DNA of 12,062 nucleotides from DASZMJ01 sp035551935 (lineage in GTDB: Bacteria > Planctomycetota > Planctomycetia > Isosphaerales > Isosphaeraceae), in assembly GCA_035551935.1 (NCBI GenBank), contig DASZMJ010000212.1:1-12062 (forward strand), given 5' to 3'. Shown here piece by piece: positions 6,719 through 12,062 of this stretch (its first letter is position 1; each line of letters begins with the position of its first letter). A program made the position numbers and the translations under genes. The notes below the pieces were generated by a model that worked only from the letters and a program-made list of their open reading frames with translations, was not told the DNA's origin and ran no database searches.

Positions 6719-7281
6719 CGGGGTGGCCCGGACAACTTGTTGTCCGGGTCCCGAAGGGACAAGAGGCGTCCGTCCAGCCAGCCGACGGGCACGCCAACGG
6801 TCCGGCCCGACTCGTAGTACCGCGCCGAACTCCAGGGCCAGTCGCTCGGCCGCGCCACCAGGCCGGACCGGACGGGATTCAGGTACATAGAGACCAACAT
6901 CTCCTCGACCTTCCTCGGGCAGTACAAGTTGAAGTCATCATACCGCGGCTGCCAGATCGCTTCGGCGGGGTCGATGGCGCCGGCGTAGGAGGCCAACTCC
7001 GCGCGGAGGAACCGCTTGACCTGCACGGAGCTGCGCTGCTTCCATGGCTTCATGAAGCGGCTGAGCTGGTCGGGGGCCGGGAAGTGGACGATCGCGTGGA
7101 CGTGGTCGGGCATGACGACGAAGCCGACGCACCGGCCGCCCTGGATCGCGAGCTGGGAGCCGAGCAGGCCGAGGACGATCGTCTTGGCCCGGTCGTGGTC
7201 GAGGAGCCGCCGGCGCCGGTAGCACGAGAAGGTGACGAAGTGGGCGTGGCCCTCCCGATCGTCAATGTGTCGCGCCGCCAT
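6619..7281 (-). CDS. REP-associated tyrosine transposase (RAYT, Y1/HUH family)
   Basis: 220 residues as read. The N-terminal half has the IS200-like Y1 transposase fold: HAHFVTFSCYRRRRLL, then MPDHVHAIVHF, where HVH is the metal-binding HUH motif. Next comes FMKPWKQRSSVQVKR, then SMYLNPVRSGLVARPSDWPW with the probable catalytic tyrosine and the NPV-GLV-DWPWSS block typical of RAYTs. Such enzymes cut single-stranded REP hairpins. Two perfect inverted 50-bp REPs flank the gene, which supports the call. Family members usually end shortly after a VGVPxGW segment. Here the frame continues, and residues ~172-188 are encoded by the left REP and ~189-220 by antisense-frame IS DNA, so the native stop seems lost. 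No clear Shine-Dalgarno precedes the ATG at 7281. Possibly still active, as the catalytic part is intact. Confidence 0.9.
   Translation of the reverse strand: MAARHIDDREGHAHFVTFSCYRRRRLLDHDRAKTIVLGLLGSQLAIQGGRCVGFVVMPDHVHAIVHFPAPDQLSRFMKPWKQRSSVQVKRFLRAELASYAGAIDPAEAIWQPRYDDFNLYCPRKVEEMLVSMYLNPVRSGLVARPSDWPWSSARYYESGRTVGVPVGWLDGRLLSLRDPDNKLSGPPRDTSSSKSWAGTRSIVPLARVTRSSQLIMWLYG
6717..6766 (+). repeat. REP copy, left of the RAYT gene
   Basis: Layout: GGTGG, a 10-bp stem CCCGGACAAC-TT-GTTGTCCGGG (6727-6748), then a second hairpin GTCCC-GAA-GGGAC (6748-6760) and CAAGAGG. It is identical, in reverse orientation, to 7318-7367 and lies inside the 3' part of the RAYT reading frame. Confidence 0.9.
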
Positions 7282-7317
7282 GACGGGAGTCTAACGACGG
7301 CACGAGCGGGTGACAAA

Positions 7318-7367
7318 CCTCTTGTCCCTTCGGGACCCGGACAACAAGTTGTCCGGGCCACCCCGCG
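7318..7367 (-). repeat. REP copy, right of the RAYT gene
   Basis: Exact reverse complement of 6717-6766 over all 50 bases, with identity ending abruptly on both sides. It lies 36 bp upstream of the RAYT start, so it could form part of the transposase's own 5' region and be bound by it. Confidence 0.9.
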
Positions 7368-7380
7368 GCGACCGCACCGT

Positions 7381-7560
7381 GACCGATTCCCGCTCGCAGT
7401 AGAGCCCCTGGAGCGCCGAGACGTTCCATCCGCGTCACCCACCGTGCTGGGGCCTTGGACGCTGGCCAGCCCGCCCCATCAGCACCCTTCGAAGCCTGAG
7501 CCCCTCCAGATGCAATCGCACGCGCGCCATGCGCACGCGCCGATCACCGTCACCGGGAAC
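7381..7560 (+). pseudogene. Orphan N-terminal fragment of a secreted planctomycete protein
   Basis: In the + frame through 7381 the peptide FPLAVEPLERRDVPSASPTV appears, matching the planctomycete extracellular N-terminal motif seen in the two intact secreted genes of this window. There is no start codon between the right REP (ending 7367) and the motif. After it the frame continues as His/Pro-rich sequence without recognisable domains until it enters REP repeats near 7591. I read it as the remains of a gene whose first codons were replaced by the RAYT/REP unit. A short expressed protein with a GTG or CTG start is less likely. Confidence 0.5.
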
Positions 7561-7608
7561 CACCACGCCCCCCATCACCCGACGCGACCCGGCCACCCGA
7601 CATCGCTT

Positions 7609-7782
7609 CGCGGGTGGCCCGGACGCCTCGGGCGTCCGGGCGTCGAAGCCGCAAGAGGGGACACGGAGGGGAGGATCGTGCCCGGGCGCCCCGACCGCGG
7701 GTGGCCCGGACGCCTCGGGCGTCCGGGCGGCGAAGCCGCGAGAGGAGACACGGAGGGGAGGATCGTGCCCAGGCGCCCCGAC
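7609..7782 (+). repeat. 87-bp tandem duplication carrying a second REP subtype
   Basis: Copies at 7609-7695 and 7696-7782 differ at only 4 of 87 positions. The first 50 bp of each match the RAYT-flanking REPs in layout: GGTGG, the stem CCCGGACGCC-TCG-GGCGTCCGGG (7618-7640 in copy 1), a second hairpin around GAA, and (C/G)AAGAGG or CGAGAGG. The other 37 bp (ACACGGAGGGGAGGATCGTG and a C-rich end) are shared by both copies. A short GGCCACCCG at 7591-7599 faces copy 1 in inverted orientation. Confidence 0.9.
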
Positions 7783-8020
7783 CGCCCGGCCGCCGATCAG
7801 GCCCGGACGATCGGCCGACGAGGACGCGCGCCGGGCCATTTTCCCGGAATTGCTGCCGGTTTTCGGCCGGGATTCCAACTATGGGGGTAGCGGCTCCTCG
7901 CGGGAGGGGCGTGTTGCGCGCCAAATCGGGGCGGGGGATGGGCGAGGGCAGGGGGCCGATGGCAGGGGACCGATGGCAAAGGGCGGAGGACGAAGGGCCG
8001 AGGGCGGAGGTCCGCGCGCG
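7783..8020. other. Gene-free GC-rich linker with G-rich repeats
   Basis: No gene recognised. The right half is purine-rich on the + strand, with near-repeats such as CCGATGGCA (twice, from about 7955) and AGGGCGGAGG (twice, from about 7979). It also has a G-quadruplex-compatible run at 7928-7955. It leads directly into the 11-bp core array. Confidence 0.5.
7928..7955 (+). other. Potential G-quadruplex motif
   Basis: Five G-runs (4, 5, 3, 3 and 5 G) are separated by loops of 1-3 bases: C, AT, CGA, CA. This meets the usual sequence rule for G-quadruplex formation on the + strand, although high GC makes chance occurrence easier. Confidence 0.5.
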
Positions 8021-8984
8021 AAACGAACCCACCGCGCGCCGCGCGGAACGAACCGAACGGTGGGGGCGCGGGGCGAAGGGAGGGCTGAGGGATCGCGGCG
8101 CGGAACGAACCGAAGGACGGGGCGCCGCGCCGAACGAACCCAACAGTGGGCGAGCTGGGGCGACCTTGCCGCCGGACCTCGCGGCGCCGAACGAACCCAC
8201 CGCGCCCGCCGTCGACGCGAAACGAACCCACTGGCAGACGGGGGTCAGGGGCCAGGGGCCAGGGGTCGGGGGAGAGGTCGGTCGAGGGACACGAGGCCGG
8301 CTCGGAACGAACCGAAGCAGGCGGCCGGGCCGGGCGAGGACTCGCGGCGCGGAACGAACCGAACGGGGCACTGGAGGGGATGGGGCATCCGTGCGGGCGG
8401 CGGGCTCGGATTCGAAACGAACCGAACGGGGCAATGGAGACGTTGGGCAGGCTGTGCCGCCGTCGAGTCGCGGCGCGAAACGAACCCACCAGGACCCGGC
8501 CTCGTCGCCAAAACGATCCCAATCCCGGGCCCTCCGCGGCGCGTCGGCGAGCGGACCGGCGCCGCGCGAAACGAACCCAACGCGGGCCGGCGCGCCGGCG
8601 AAGACGAACCCAATCCGGCCCCTCGGCGCCGGCGCGAAACGAACCCAAACCTGGGCAAGCTGGGTTGACTCTCCGGTCGACACCTCCCCGCGCGAAACGA
8701 ACCCAACGTGCGGTGTCGCCGGCGCGAAACGAACCCAACTTTGGGCGAGGTGCGCCGACTCTGCGGCCGGCCCGCCCCGTTCGAAACGAATCGACGGCGC
8801 CGCCGCCCCCGCGCGGAACGAACCCAACGGCCCCCCGCGCCGCCGCCGAAACGAACCCAATCTCGACCCTCCCGAGGCGTCAAAACGAACCCAATTCCCG
8901 CCCCACACGGCGCCGAAACGAACCCATAACTAGGCGGGTTGGGCAAGCTGTAAGGTCACCCCCGCCCGGCGCGAAACGAACCGA
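8021..8984 (+). repeat. Directional array of 22 AAACGAACCCA-like cores with two spacing classes
   Basis: Twenty-two copies of (A/G)AACGAACC(C/G)A (three with one further change: 8511, 8602, 8784) all lie in the same orientation. They start at 8021, 8046, 8103, 8132, 8189, 8220, 8305, 8352, 8415, 8478, 8511, 8569, 8602, 8637, 8695, 8727, 8784, 8816, 8849, 8883, 8915 and 8974. Most are preceded by GCGCG or GCGCC. Intervals fall into a short class (25-35, mostly 32-34) and a long class (57-63); 47 and 85 are the exceptions. Five long intervals carry a second motif TGGGC(A/G)(A/G)G(C/G)TG (8147, 8444, 8652, 8742, 8940). Intervals are not multiples of three, so the cores drift through all frames and this is not a protein repeat. 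All frames here are open only because of the high GC. Confidence 0.93.
8240..8272 (+). other. Strong potential G-quadruplex inside the core array
   Basis: Five G-runs of 4-5 bases are separated by TCA, CCA, CCA and TC. It lies in the widest gap (85 bp) of the array, between cores 6 and 7, and looks like an insertion into an otherwise regular unit. The CAGGGGC heptamer is repeated in tandem within it. Confidence 0.65.
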
Positions 8985-9006
8985 AGATCGGCGGAAGCCC
9001 CACCAG

Positions 9007-9177
9007 AGACTGGATTTCCGAAGCATCTCGACCCAGGACCTGACGACCACCGACGCGACCGACCAGGGCCTGTCCGAGACGCCGACCTACGGCGCCAGCG
9101 GCGCCATCGTCGGCGGCAACGACTCGGACACCTGGGACGAGTCGCACACCGACACCGACGCCGTGAACGTCGTCGGC
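9007..9177 (+). pseudogene. Remnant of a Thr/Asp-rich secreted protein gene
   Basis: Directly after the last core, one + frame becomes protein-like: SISTQDLTTTDATDQG, ETPTYGASGAIVGGND, SDTWDESHTDTDAVNVV. Unlike the Arg/Pro-rich frames of the array, this is acidic and Thr/Ser/Asp-rich, resembling the 'SDTDT'-type low-complexity parts of large planctomycete surface proteins. There is no start; the frame runs on through a hairpin to 9303 and overlaps the opposing gene's end. I read it as a decayed gene fragment left by repeat insertion. Confidence 0.45.
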
Positions 9178-9178
9178 C

Positions 9179-9227
9179 CGGGTGGCCGGGGCAGCGGCGA
9201 GCGCAGCGAGCAGGCCCCGGCCACCCG
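9179..9227. terminator. 14-bp perfect inverted repeat (hairpin)
   Basis: Arms CGGGTGGCCGGGGC (9179-9192) and GCCCCGGCCACCCG (9214-9227) enclose a 21-base loop. The GGGTGGCC start is shared with the REP sequences to the left, so it may be a REP-derived element. Its place between the Thr/Asp-rich remnant (+) and the end of the large secreted gene (-) suits a bidirectional terminator. No T-run follows. Confidence 0.55.
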
Positions 9228-9233
9228 AGCGAC

Positions 9234-9256
9234 CGGGGCCCGATCGAGAGGCCCCG
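9234..9256 (-). terminator. Small hairpin directly after the large secreted gene
   Basis: CGGGGCC (9234-9240) pairs with GGCCCCG (9250-9256) across 9 bases, starting 3 bp beyond the stop codon at 9262-9260. No U-tract follows, so an intrinsic terminator is possible but weak. Confidence 0.4.
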
Positions 9257-9259
9257 TCG

Positions 9260-11560
9260 TCACGGCAACATCAGCGGGCCGACCTGCCGGAGGTTGGGGT
9301 TGACGGTGACGCCCTGGGCGGTGCCGAGGCCGCGGGTGGTCGAGAGGAGCAGGACGTTGTTGCGGGACGCGACGTTGACGTACTTGATCGGCCGGGCGAC
9401 GACGGCCGAGTCGTTGAGGCTGACGGCCTGGAGGTGGGTGAGCTGGCCGGTGCTGTTGAAGGCCAGGCCGGTGGCGTCGATGGTCTTGAAGGAGTTGACC
9501 GTGCCGCTGACGACGTCGACGATCGCGGCGCCGGCGAGCTCGGGGTGGAACGACTCGCTGAGGCCGGTCAGGGGGTGCGGGTCCTGGAGGTTGACGGTGC
9601 CGTCGGCCTCGAGCTGGGTGCTCTGGACGGTGACGGTGCCGCTGCTGGTGCCGGCGACGGTGTTCAGGGAGTTGCCGGTCGTCGAGCGGGAGGTGGCGTT
9701 GGTCGCCGCGGCGCTGGAGGTCGAGACGTTCGCGGTGGTGCTGGTGGTGGGCTTCGCCGTCAAGGTCGAGGTCACGACGTGGTAGAGCGTGACGGTGTTG
9801 ACGCCGTTGGCGACGTCGGTGACCACGGCGATGTCGCTGTCGATGGCGCCCATGGCCGTGGTCGGGTTGGTCGGGGTGCCGACGGCGGTCGTCGTCGGCG
9901 AGGTCGGCAAGGCGAAGCGGGCGGCCTCGGTCAGGTTGTTGCCGGTGGTGTTCAGCACGAGGATGCCCGGCTGGGTCGAGTTCGGCTGGTAGGCGTCGAA
10001 GAAGCCGGCGCCGCTCAGGGCGACCTGGTCGACCCCGGCGATGCTCGTGGCGCCGCCGCTGAGGCTGAACTGGCGCTGCGGCGAGAACACCGAGCCGACG
10101 GTGACGGCCTGGCCGGTGGCGAGGCTCTTGGTCACGTCGATGAGCACCGCCATGCCGCCGCTGCCGGCGGTCGAGTCGGTCAGGATCGTACGGGTGTTCG
10201 TCGAGCCGAGGCCGTCGATCGCCTTCAGGCCCATGGCGGCGAGGTCGGCCGTCGAGAACTGGCCGACCGGGGCGCCGGTGATCGCGTCGAAGGCGCGGAT
10301 GGTCTGGCCGACGCCGACCAGGGCGACGAGGTGGCCGTTGTCGCGGGCCATCGAGACGCCGGCGACCGGCGTGCCGGGGGTCGTGCCCAGCGGGATCGAC
10401 TGGAGCAACGCGCCGGTCGTGGCGTCGAAGCGGACCAGGGCGTCGATCGTGGCGTCGTAGGCGAAGACCTCAGGCGGCGCCAGCGGCGTGGACCGCGGGG
10501 CGCCGCGGACGTGCTTGATGACGATGTCGGCGCCCGGGGGCAGCGACGGCAGCGTGACGGTGGTCGTCGTCGCCGACGAGGTGGTGCTGGCGGCGACCTG
10601 GCTGCTGTTGGCGCCGCCGACGGCCGGGGTGATGGTCGTCGCCGCGGTCGCGGTGGTGCCCGTCGACAGGCCGGGGATCGAGCCGCCGACCGAGGGGGTG
10701 ATGGTGAAGCTCGGCACGAAGGCCCCGCCCAGCGAGTTGAAGGTGCCGATCGTCGGGATCAAGGAGCCGCCGATCGACGGGGGCGTGGACAGGCCGGTCG
10801 TGACCGCGTTGGTTGCGTTGCCGCCGGCCGCCCCGCCGGCCCCGCCGGGCGCACCGCCGCCGCCGCCACCGGTGCCGGTGCCGGTGCCGAAGCCGAAGGC
10901 CGAGATGCCGGCCGGGGTGCTCGTCACCGGGGTGATGGCCGCCCCCGCGATGCCGGAGGCCGGCGTGCTCAGCGACGTCTGGACGATCGGCCGCAGCGGC
11001 GTCGGCGTCGGCGCCTGGGTGGCCGTCAGGTGGACCTGCGTGTTCCGGCCGACGCCGTCGAGCACGAGGATCCCGATGCCGCCGGTCAGGTCGATCGAGC
11101 CGCCGTCGACCAGGTCGAAGTTGCGGAGCTTGACCGAGCTGAGCGGCTCGGAGCCGCGGCCGGTGAATTCGCCGGGGGCCGCGTTGGCGTCGCGGATCTC
11201 GGCCAAGGGCAGCGGGGCGCCCGAGCCGCCCGAGACGGTCGCGACGATGGTGCTGGCGCTGGTCGTGCCGCTGTAGATCAGGTGCAACGCCCCGTTCGGG
11301 TCGAGGCTCGTGCCGCCCAGGCTGCCGGCGCCGTGCAGGAAGAGGGCCACGGTGGCGCCGTCGGGCGCCTGGTACTTGACGAAGCGATCGTTGAGCGGGA
11401 CGGCGCCGGTGCCCTCGCTCCGGAGCAGGAAGCTGTTGGCGTCGAAGCGGCTGATCGCGTGGCCCTGGGGCCCGAGGAACTGGACGGCAAGGAGCTGTCG
11501 CCCCTCCAGGGGCTCGCAGCCGGGCCTCGACCTCCGGATCCGACGGTCATTCCTCTGCAT
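9260..11560 (-). CDS. Large secreted Ser/Thr/Gly-rich planctomycete protein
   Basis: 766 residues. The Arg-rich N-terminus carries EPLEGRQLLA (16-25), the planctomycete extracellular motif, so export is expected. Residues ~26-190 are beta-rich (VQFLGPQGHAISRFDANSFL at the front). About 223-253 is a Gly/Thr linker dominated by glycine. About 343-440 has propeller-like phrasing (FAYDATIDALVRFDATTGAL, IRAFDAITGAPVGQF), similar to PQQ or YVTN-type repeat strands but weak. About 595-633 is a Ser/Thr/Ala linker. The end is beta-rich again (NNVLLLSTTRGLGTAQGVTV). A GGAGG-rich Shine-Dalgarno region precedes the ATG. It is divergent from the Lys/Asp repeat protein gene. I do not recognise a specific family; a surface or exported structural protein is the most that can be said. 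Codon use is strongly GC-biased as in its neighbours, so no sign of recent transfer. Confidence 0.85.
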   Translation of the reverse strand: MQRNDRRIRRSRPGCEPLEGRQLLAVQFLGPQGHAISRFDANSFLLRSEGTGAVPLNDRFVKYQAPDGATVALFLHGAGSLGGTSLDPNGALHLIYSGTTSASTIVATVSGGSGAPLPLAEIRDANAAPGEFTGRGSEPLSSVKLRNFDLVDGGSIDLTGGIGILVLDGVGRNTQVHLTATQAPTPTPLRPIVQTSLSTPASGIAGAAITPVTSTPAGISAFGFGTGTGTGGGGGGAPGGAGGAAGGNATNAVTTGLSTPPSIGGSLIPTIGTFNSLGGAFVPSFTITPSVGGSIPGLSTGTTATAATTITPAVGGANSSQVAASTTSSATTTTVTLPSLPPGADIVIKHVRGAPRSTPLAPPEVFAYDATIDALVRFDATTGALLQSIPLGTTPGTPVAGVSMARDNGHLVALVGVGQTIRAFDAITGAPVGQFSTADLAAMGLKAIDGLGSTNTRTILTDSTAGSGGMAVLIDVTKSLATGQAVTVGSVFSPQRQFSLSGGATSIAGVDQVALSGAGFFDAYQPNSTQPGILVLNTTGNNLTEAARFALPTSPTTTAVGTPTNPTTAMGAIDSDIAVVTDVANGVNTVTLYHVVTSTLTAKPTTSTTANVSTSSAAATNATSRSTTGNSLNTVAGTSSGTVTVQSTQLEADGTVNLQDPHPLTGLSESFHPELAGAAIVDVVSGTVNSFKTIDATGLAFNSTGQLTHLQAVSLNDSAVVARPIKYVNVASRNNVLLLSTTRGLGTAQGVTVNPNLRQVGPLMLP

Positions 11561-11717
11561 CGTCCCGCGCCTCCCCCTCCTGGGCTGGCCCGGCGCGGCG
11601 CGACATCAACAGTCAGCGCCGGGGGCGTCCTCCGTCATCGCCATTACAGATCGGCAAGGCGCCCCCCCAGGCATCACCGAACCGCCCGGTTTGTCCCCGA
11701 CGGCCGGCGCCTGCGCC

Positions 11718-11747
11718 CTGGCAACCGCGGGGTCCGGCCGTTACACT
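11718..11747 (+). promoter_or_regulatory. Candidate promoter of the Lys/Asp repeat protein gene
   Basis: CTGGCA (11718-11723) and TACACT (11742-11747) are separated by 18 bp, each matching the sigma70 consensus at 4 of 6 positions, 74 bp upstream of the GTG. Weak but the best match in the 261-bp divergent intergenic region. Confidence 0.3.
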
Positions 11748-11821
11748 CACTGCCCTGATCGCCCCCGCGCGGGGCCCGCGATCGACCGATCCTCCACGAC
11801 TCTTGCGTAAGGAGACCTCCG

Positions 11822-12062
11822 GTGCGCCGCTTCGCGATGCTCGCCCTGTCGCTGTCCCTGCTCCTCGGCCTGACCGCTTCCCGCCTCGTCGCCCAGGACA
11901 AGCCCAAGGACGACGCCAAGGCCGCCGTCCCGGCCAAGCCCGACGACAAGAAGGCCGACGACAAGAAGGCCGACGACAAGAAGGCCGACGACAAGAAGGC
12001 CGACGACAAGAAGGCCGACGACAAGAAGGCCGACGACAAGAAGGCCGACGACAAGAAGGCGG
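11822..12062 (+). CDS. Secreted Lys/Asp pentapeptide-repeat protein (3' end outside window)
   Basis: Starts at GTG 11822, preceded by GGAG at 11811-11814 with 7-bp spacing; the in-frame ATG at 11837 would drop the two arginines of the signal peptide and has no ribosome-binding site. The first ~25 residues are a clear signal peptide: MRRFAMLALSLSLLLGLTAS, then RLVAQ and a likely cut before DKPKDD. After a short Lys/Ala/Pro linker come eight tandem DDKKA pentapeptides (11942-12061), the last with a GCG rather than GCC alanine codon. The frame is still open at the window end. Such strongly charged, low-complexity leaders occur before the functional domain of exported proteins, so the real domain probably lies beyond the window; function is unknown. 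Confidence 0.8.
   Translation, partial: MRRFAMLALSLSLLLGLTASRLVAQDKPKDDAKAAVPAKPDDKKADDKKADDKKADDKKADDKKADDKKADDKKADDKKA
11942..12061 (+). repeat. 15-bp tandem repeat, eight copies
   Basis: The unit GACGACAAGAAGGCC is repeated eight times with one change, in the final base of the last copy. Near-perfect identity at synonymous positions indicates recent expansion or ongoing slippage; each step adds or removes one DDKKA. Confidence 0.95.

Larger units (their letters stand above)
6717..7367 (-). mobile_element. RAYT gene bracketed by inverted REPs (REPtron-like unit)
   Basis: A 651-bp unit whose two ends (6717-6766 and 7318-7367) are perfect 50-bp inverted copies and whose interior is the RAYT gene. 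The left boundary coincides with the break point of an IS5-like transposase fragment; the right boundary abuts an orphan secretion-motif fragment. This is the arrangement described for RAYTs with their cognate REPs. No convincing target-site duplication is visible, as expected for Y1 enzymes. Confidence 0.82.

Noticed and set aside
6711..7274. ATGTGTCGCG at 6711-6720 and 7265-7274 as a target-site duplication of the RAYT unit
   Set aside because: The second copy is inside the RAYT coding start, not outside the right REP, and both copies overlap codons for Arg-His-Ile; Y1 transposases do not make such duplications.
8021..8984. CRISPR array
   Set aside because: The core is only 11-17 bp and degenerate, spacer lengths fall in two classes of about 20 and 45 bp, and no cas-like gene is present.
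7529..9303. Several overlapping long frames on both strands over the core array
   Set aside because: All are open because of high GC; the repeated cores drift between frames, and the translations are Arg/Pro/Thr/Asn strings with no domains.
9182..11758. 858-codon + strand frame opposite the large secreted gene
   Set aside because: Low-complexity Gly/Asp/Arg translation with no domains; the minus strand carries the export motif, ribosome-binding site and protein-like composition.
11674..12054. Minus-strand frame of AFLSS repeats
   Set aside because: It is the complement of the DDKKA tandem repeat, lacks a ribosome-binding site, and the + strand has a signal peptide and Shine-Dalgarno sequence.

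Overview
The window looks like chromosomal DNA of a planctomycete, most likely an Isosphaeraceae/Gemmatales-type genome. Three things point there. GC is very high, with open frames on both strands almost everywhere. Two long secreted proteins (and one orphan fragment) share an N-terminal 'xLExRxLLA / VEPLERRDVPSA' motif, which I recall as the planctomycete extracellular motif (Planc_extracel). A BlaI repressor is coupled to an M56 peptidase that carries carboxypeptidase-regulatory-like repeats.

Layout. 1-337: C-terminal end of a methyltransferase-like gene (+). 348-430: two REP-like palindromes in inverted orientation between convergent genes. 456-3982: a two-gene operon on the minus strand, blaI-like repressor then M56 membrane metallopeptidase, joined by an ATGA overlap; its probable promoter (TTGACA) overlaps a 40-bp dyad at 4012-4051. 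4202-5188: divergent secreted Ig-like protein with a Gly/His tail (+). 5207-6121: secreted SMP-30/gluconolactonase-family beta-propeller (-), convergent with it.

6122-9259 is an accessory, repeat-dense island with one intact-looking gene. It holds a long imperfect hairpin with GTTTCCGGTCC repeats, a lower-GC stretch ending in the C-terminal fragment of an IS5-like transposase, and a REP-associated tyrosine transposase (RAYT) bracketed by two perfect 50-bp inverted REP sequences. These are followed by an orphan export-motif fragment, an 87-bp tandem duplication of a related REP, and a roughly 1-kb array of 22 same-direction copies of an 11-bp core (AAACGAACCCA-like). The array's spacing is bimodal (about 32 and about 58 bp) and it contains a G-quadruplex motif. 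A Thr/Asp-rich gene remnant and two hairpins close the island.

9260-11560: large secreted Ser/Thr/Gly-rich protein with weak propeller-like repeats (-). 11822-12062: start of a divergent secreted Lys/Asp repeat protein (GTG start), cut by the window edge.

How it works together: the left half holds a plausible proteolysis-controlled regulatory operon and cell-envelope or secreted proteins. The centre is a REP/RAYT-driven repeat landing zone. The most unusual object is the directional two-module repeat array at 8021-8984, for which I know no described function.
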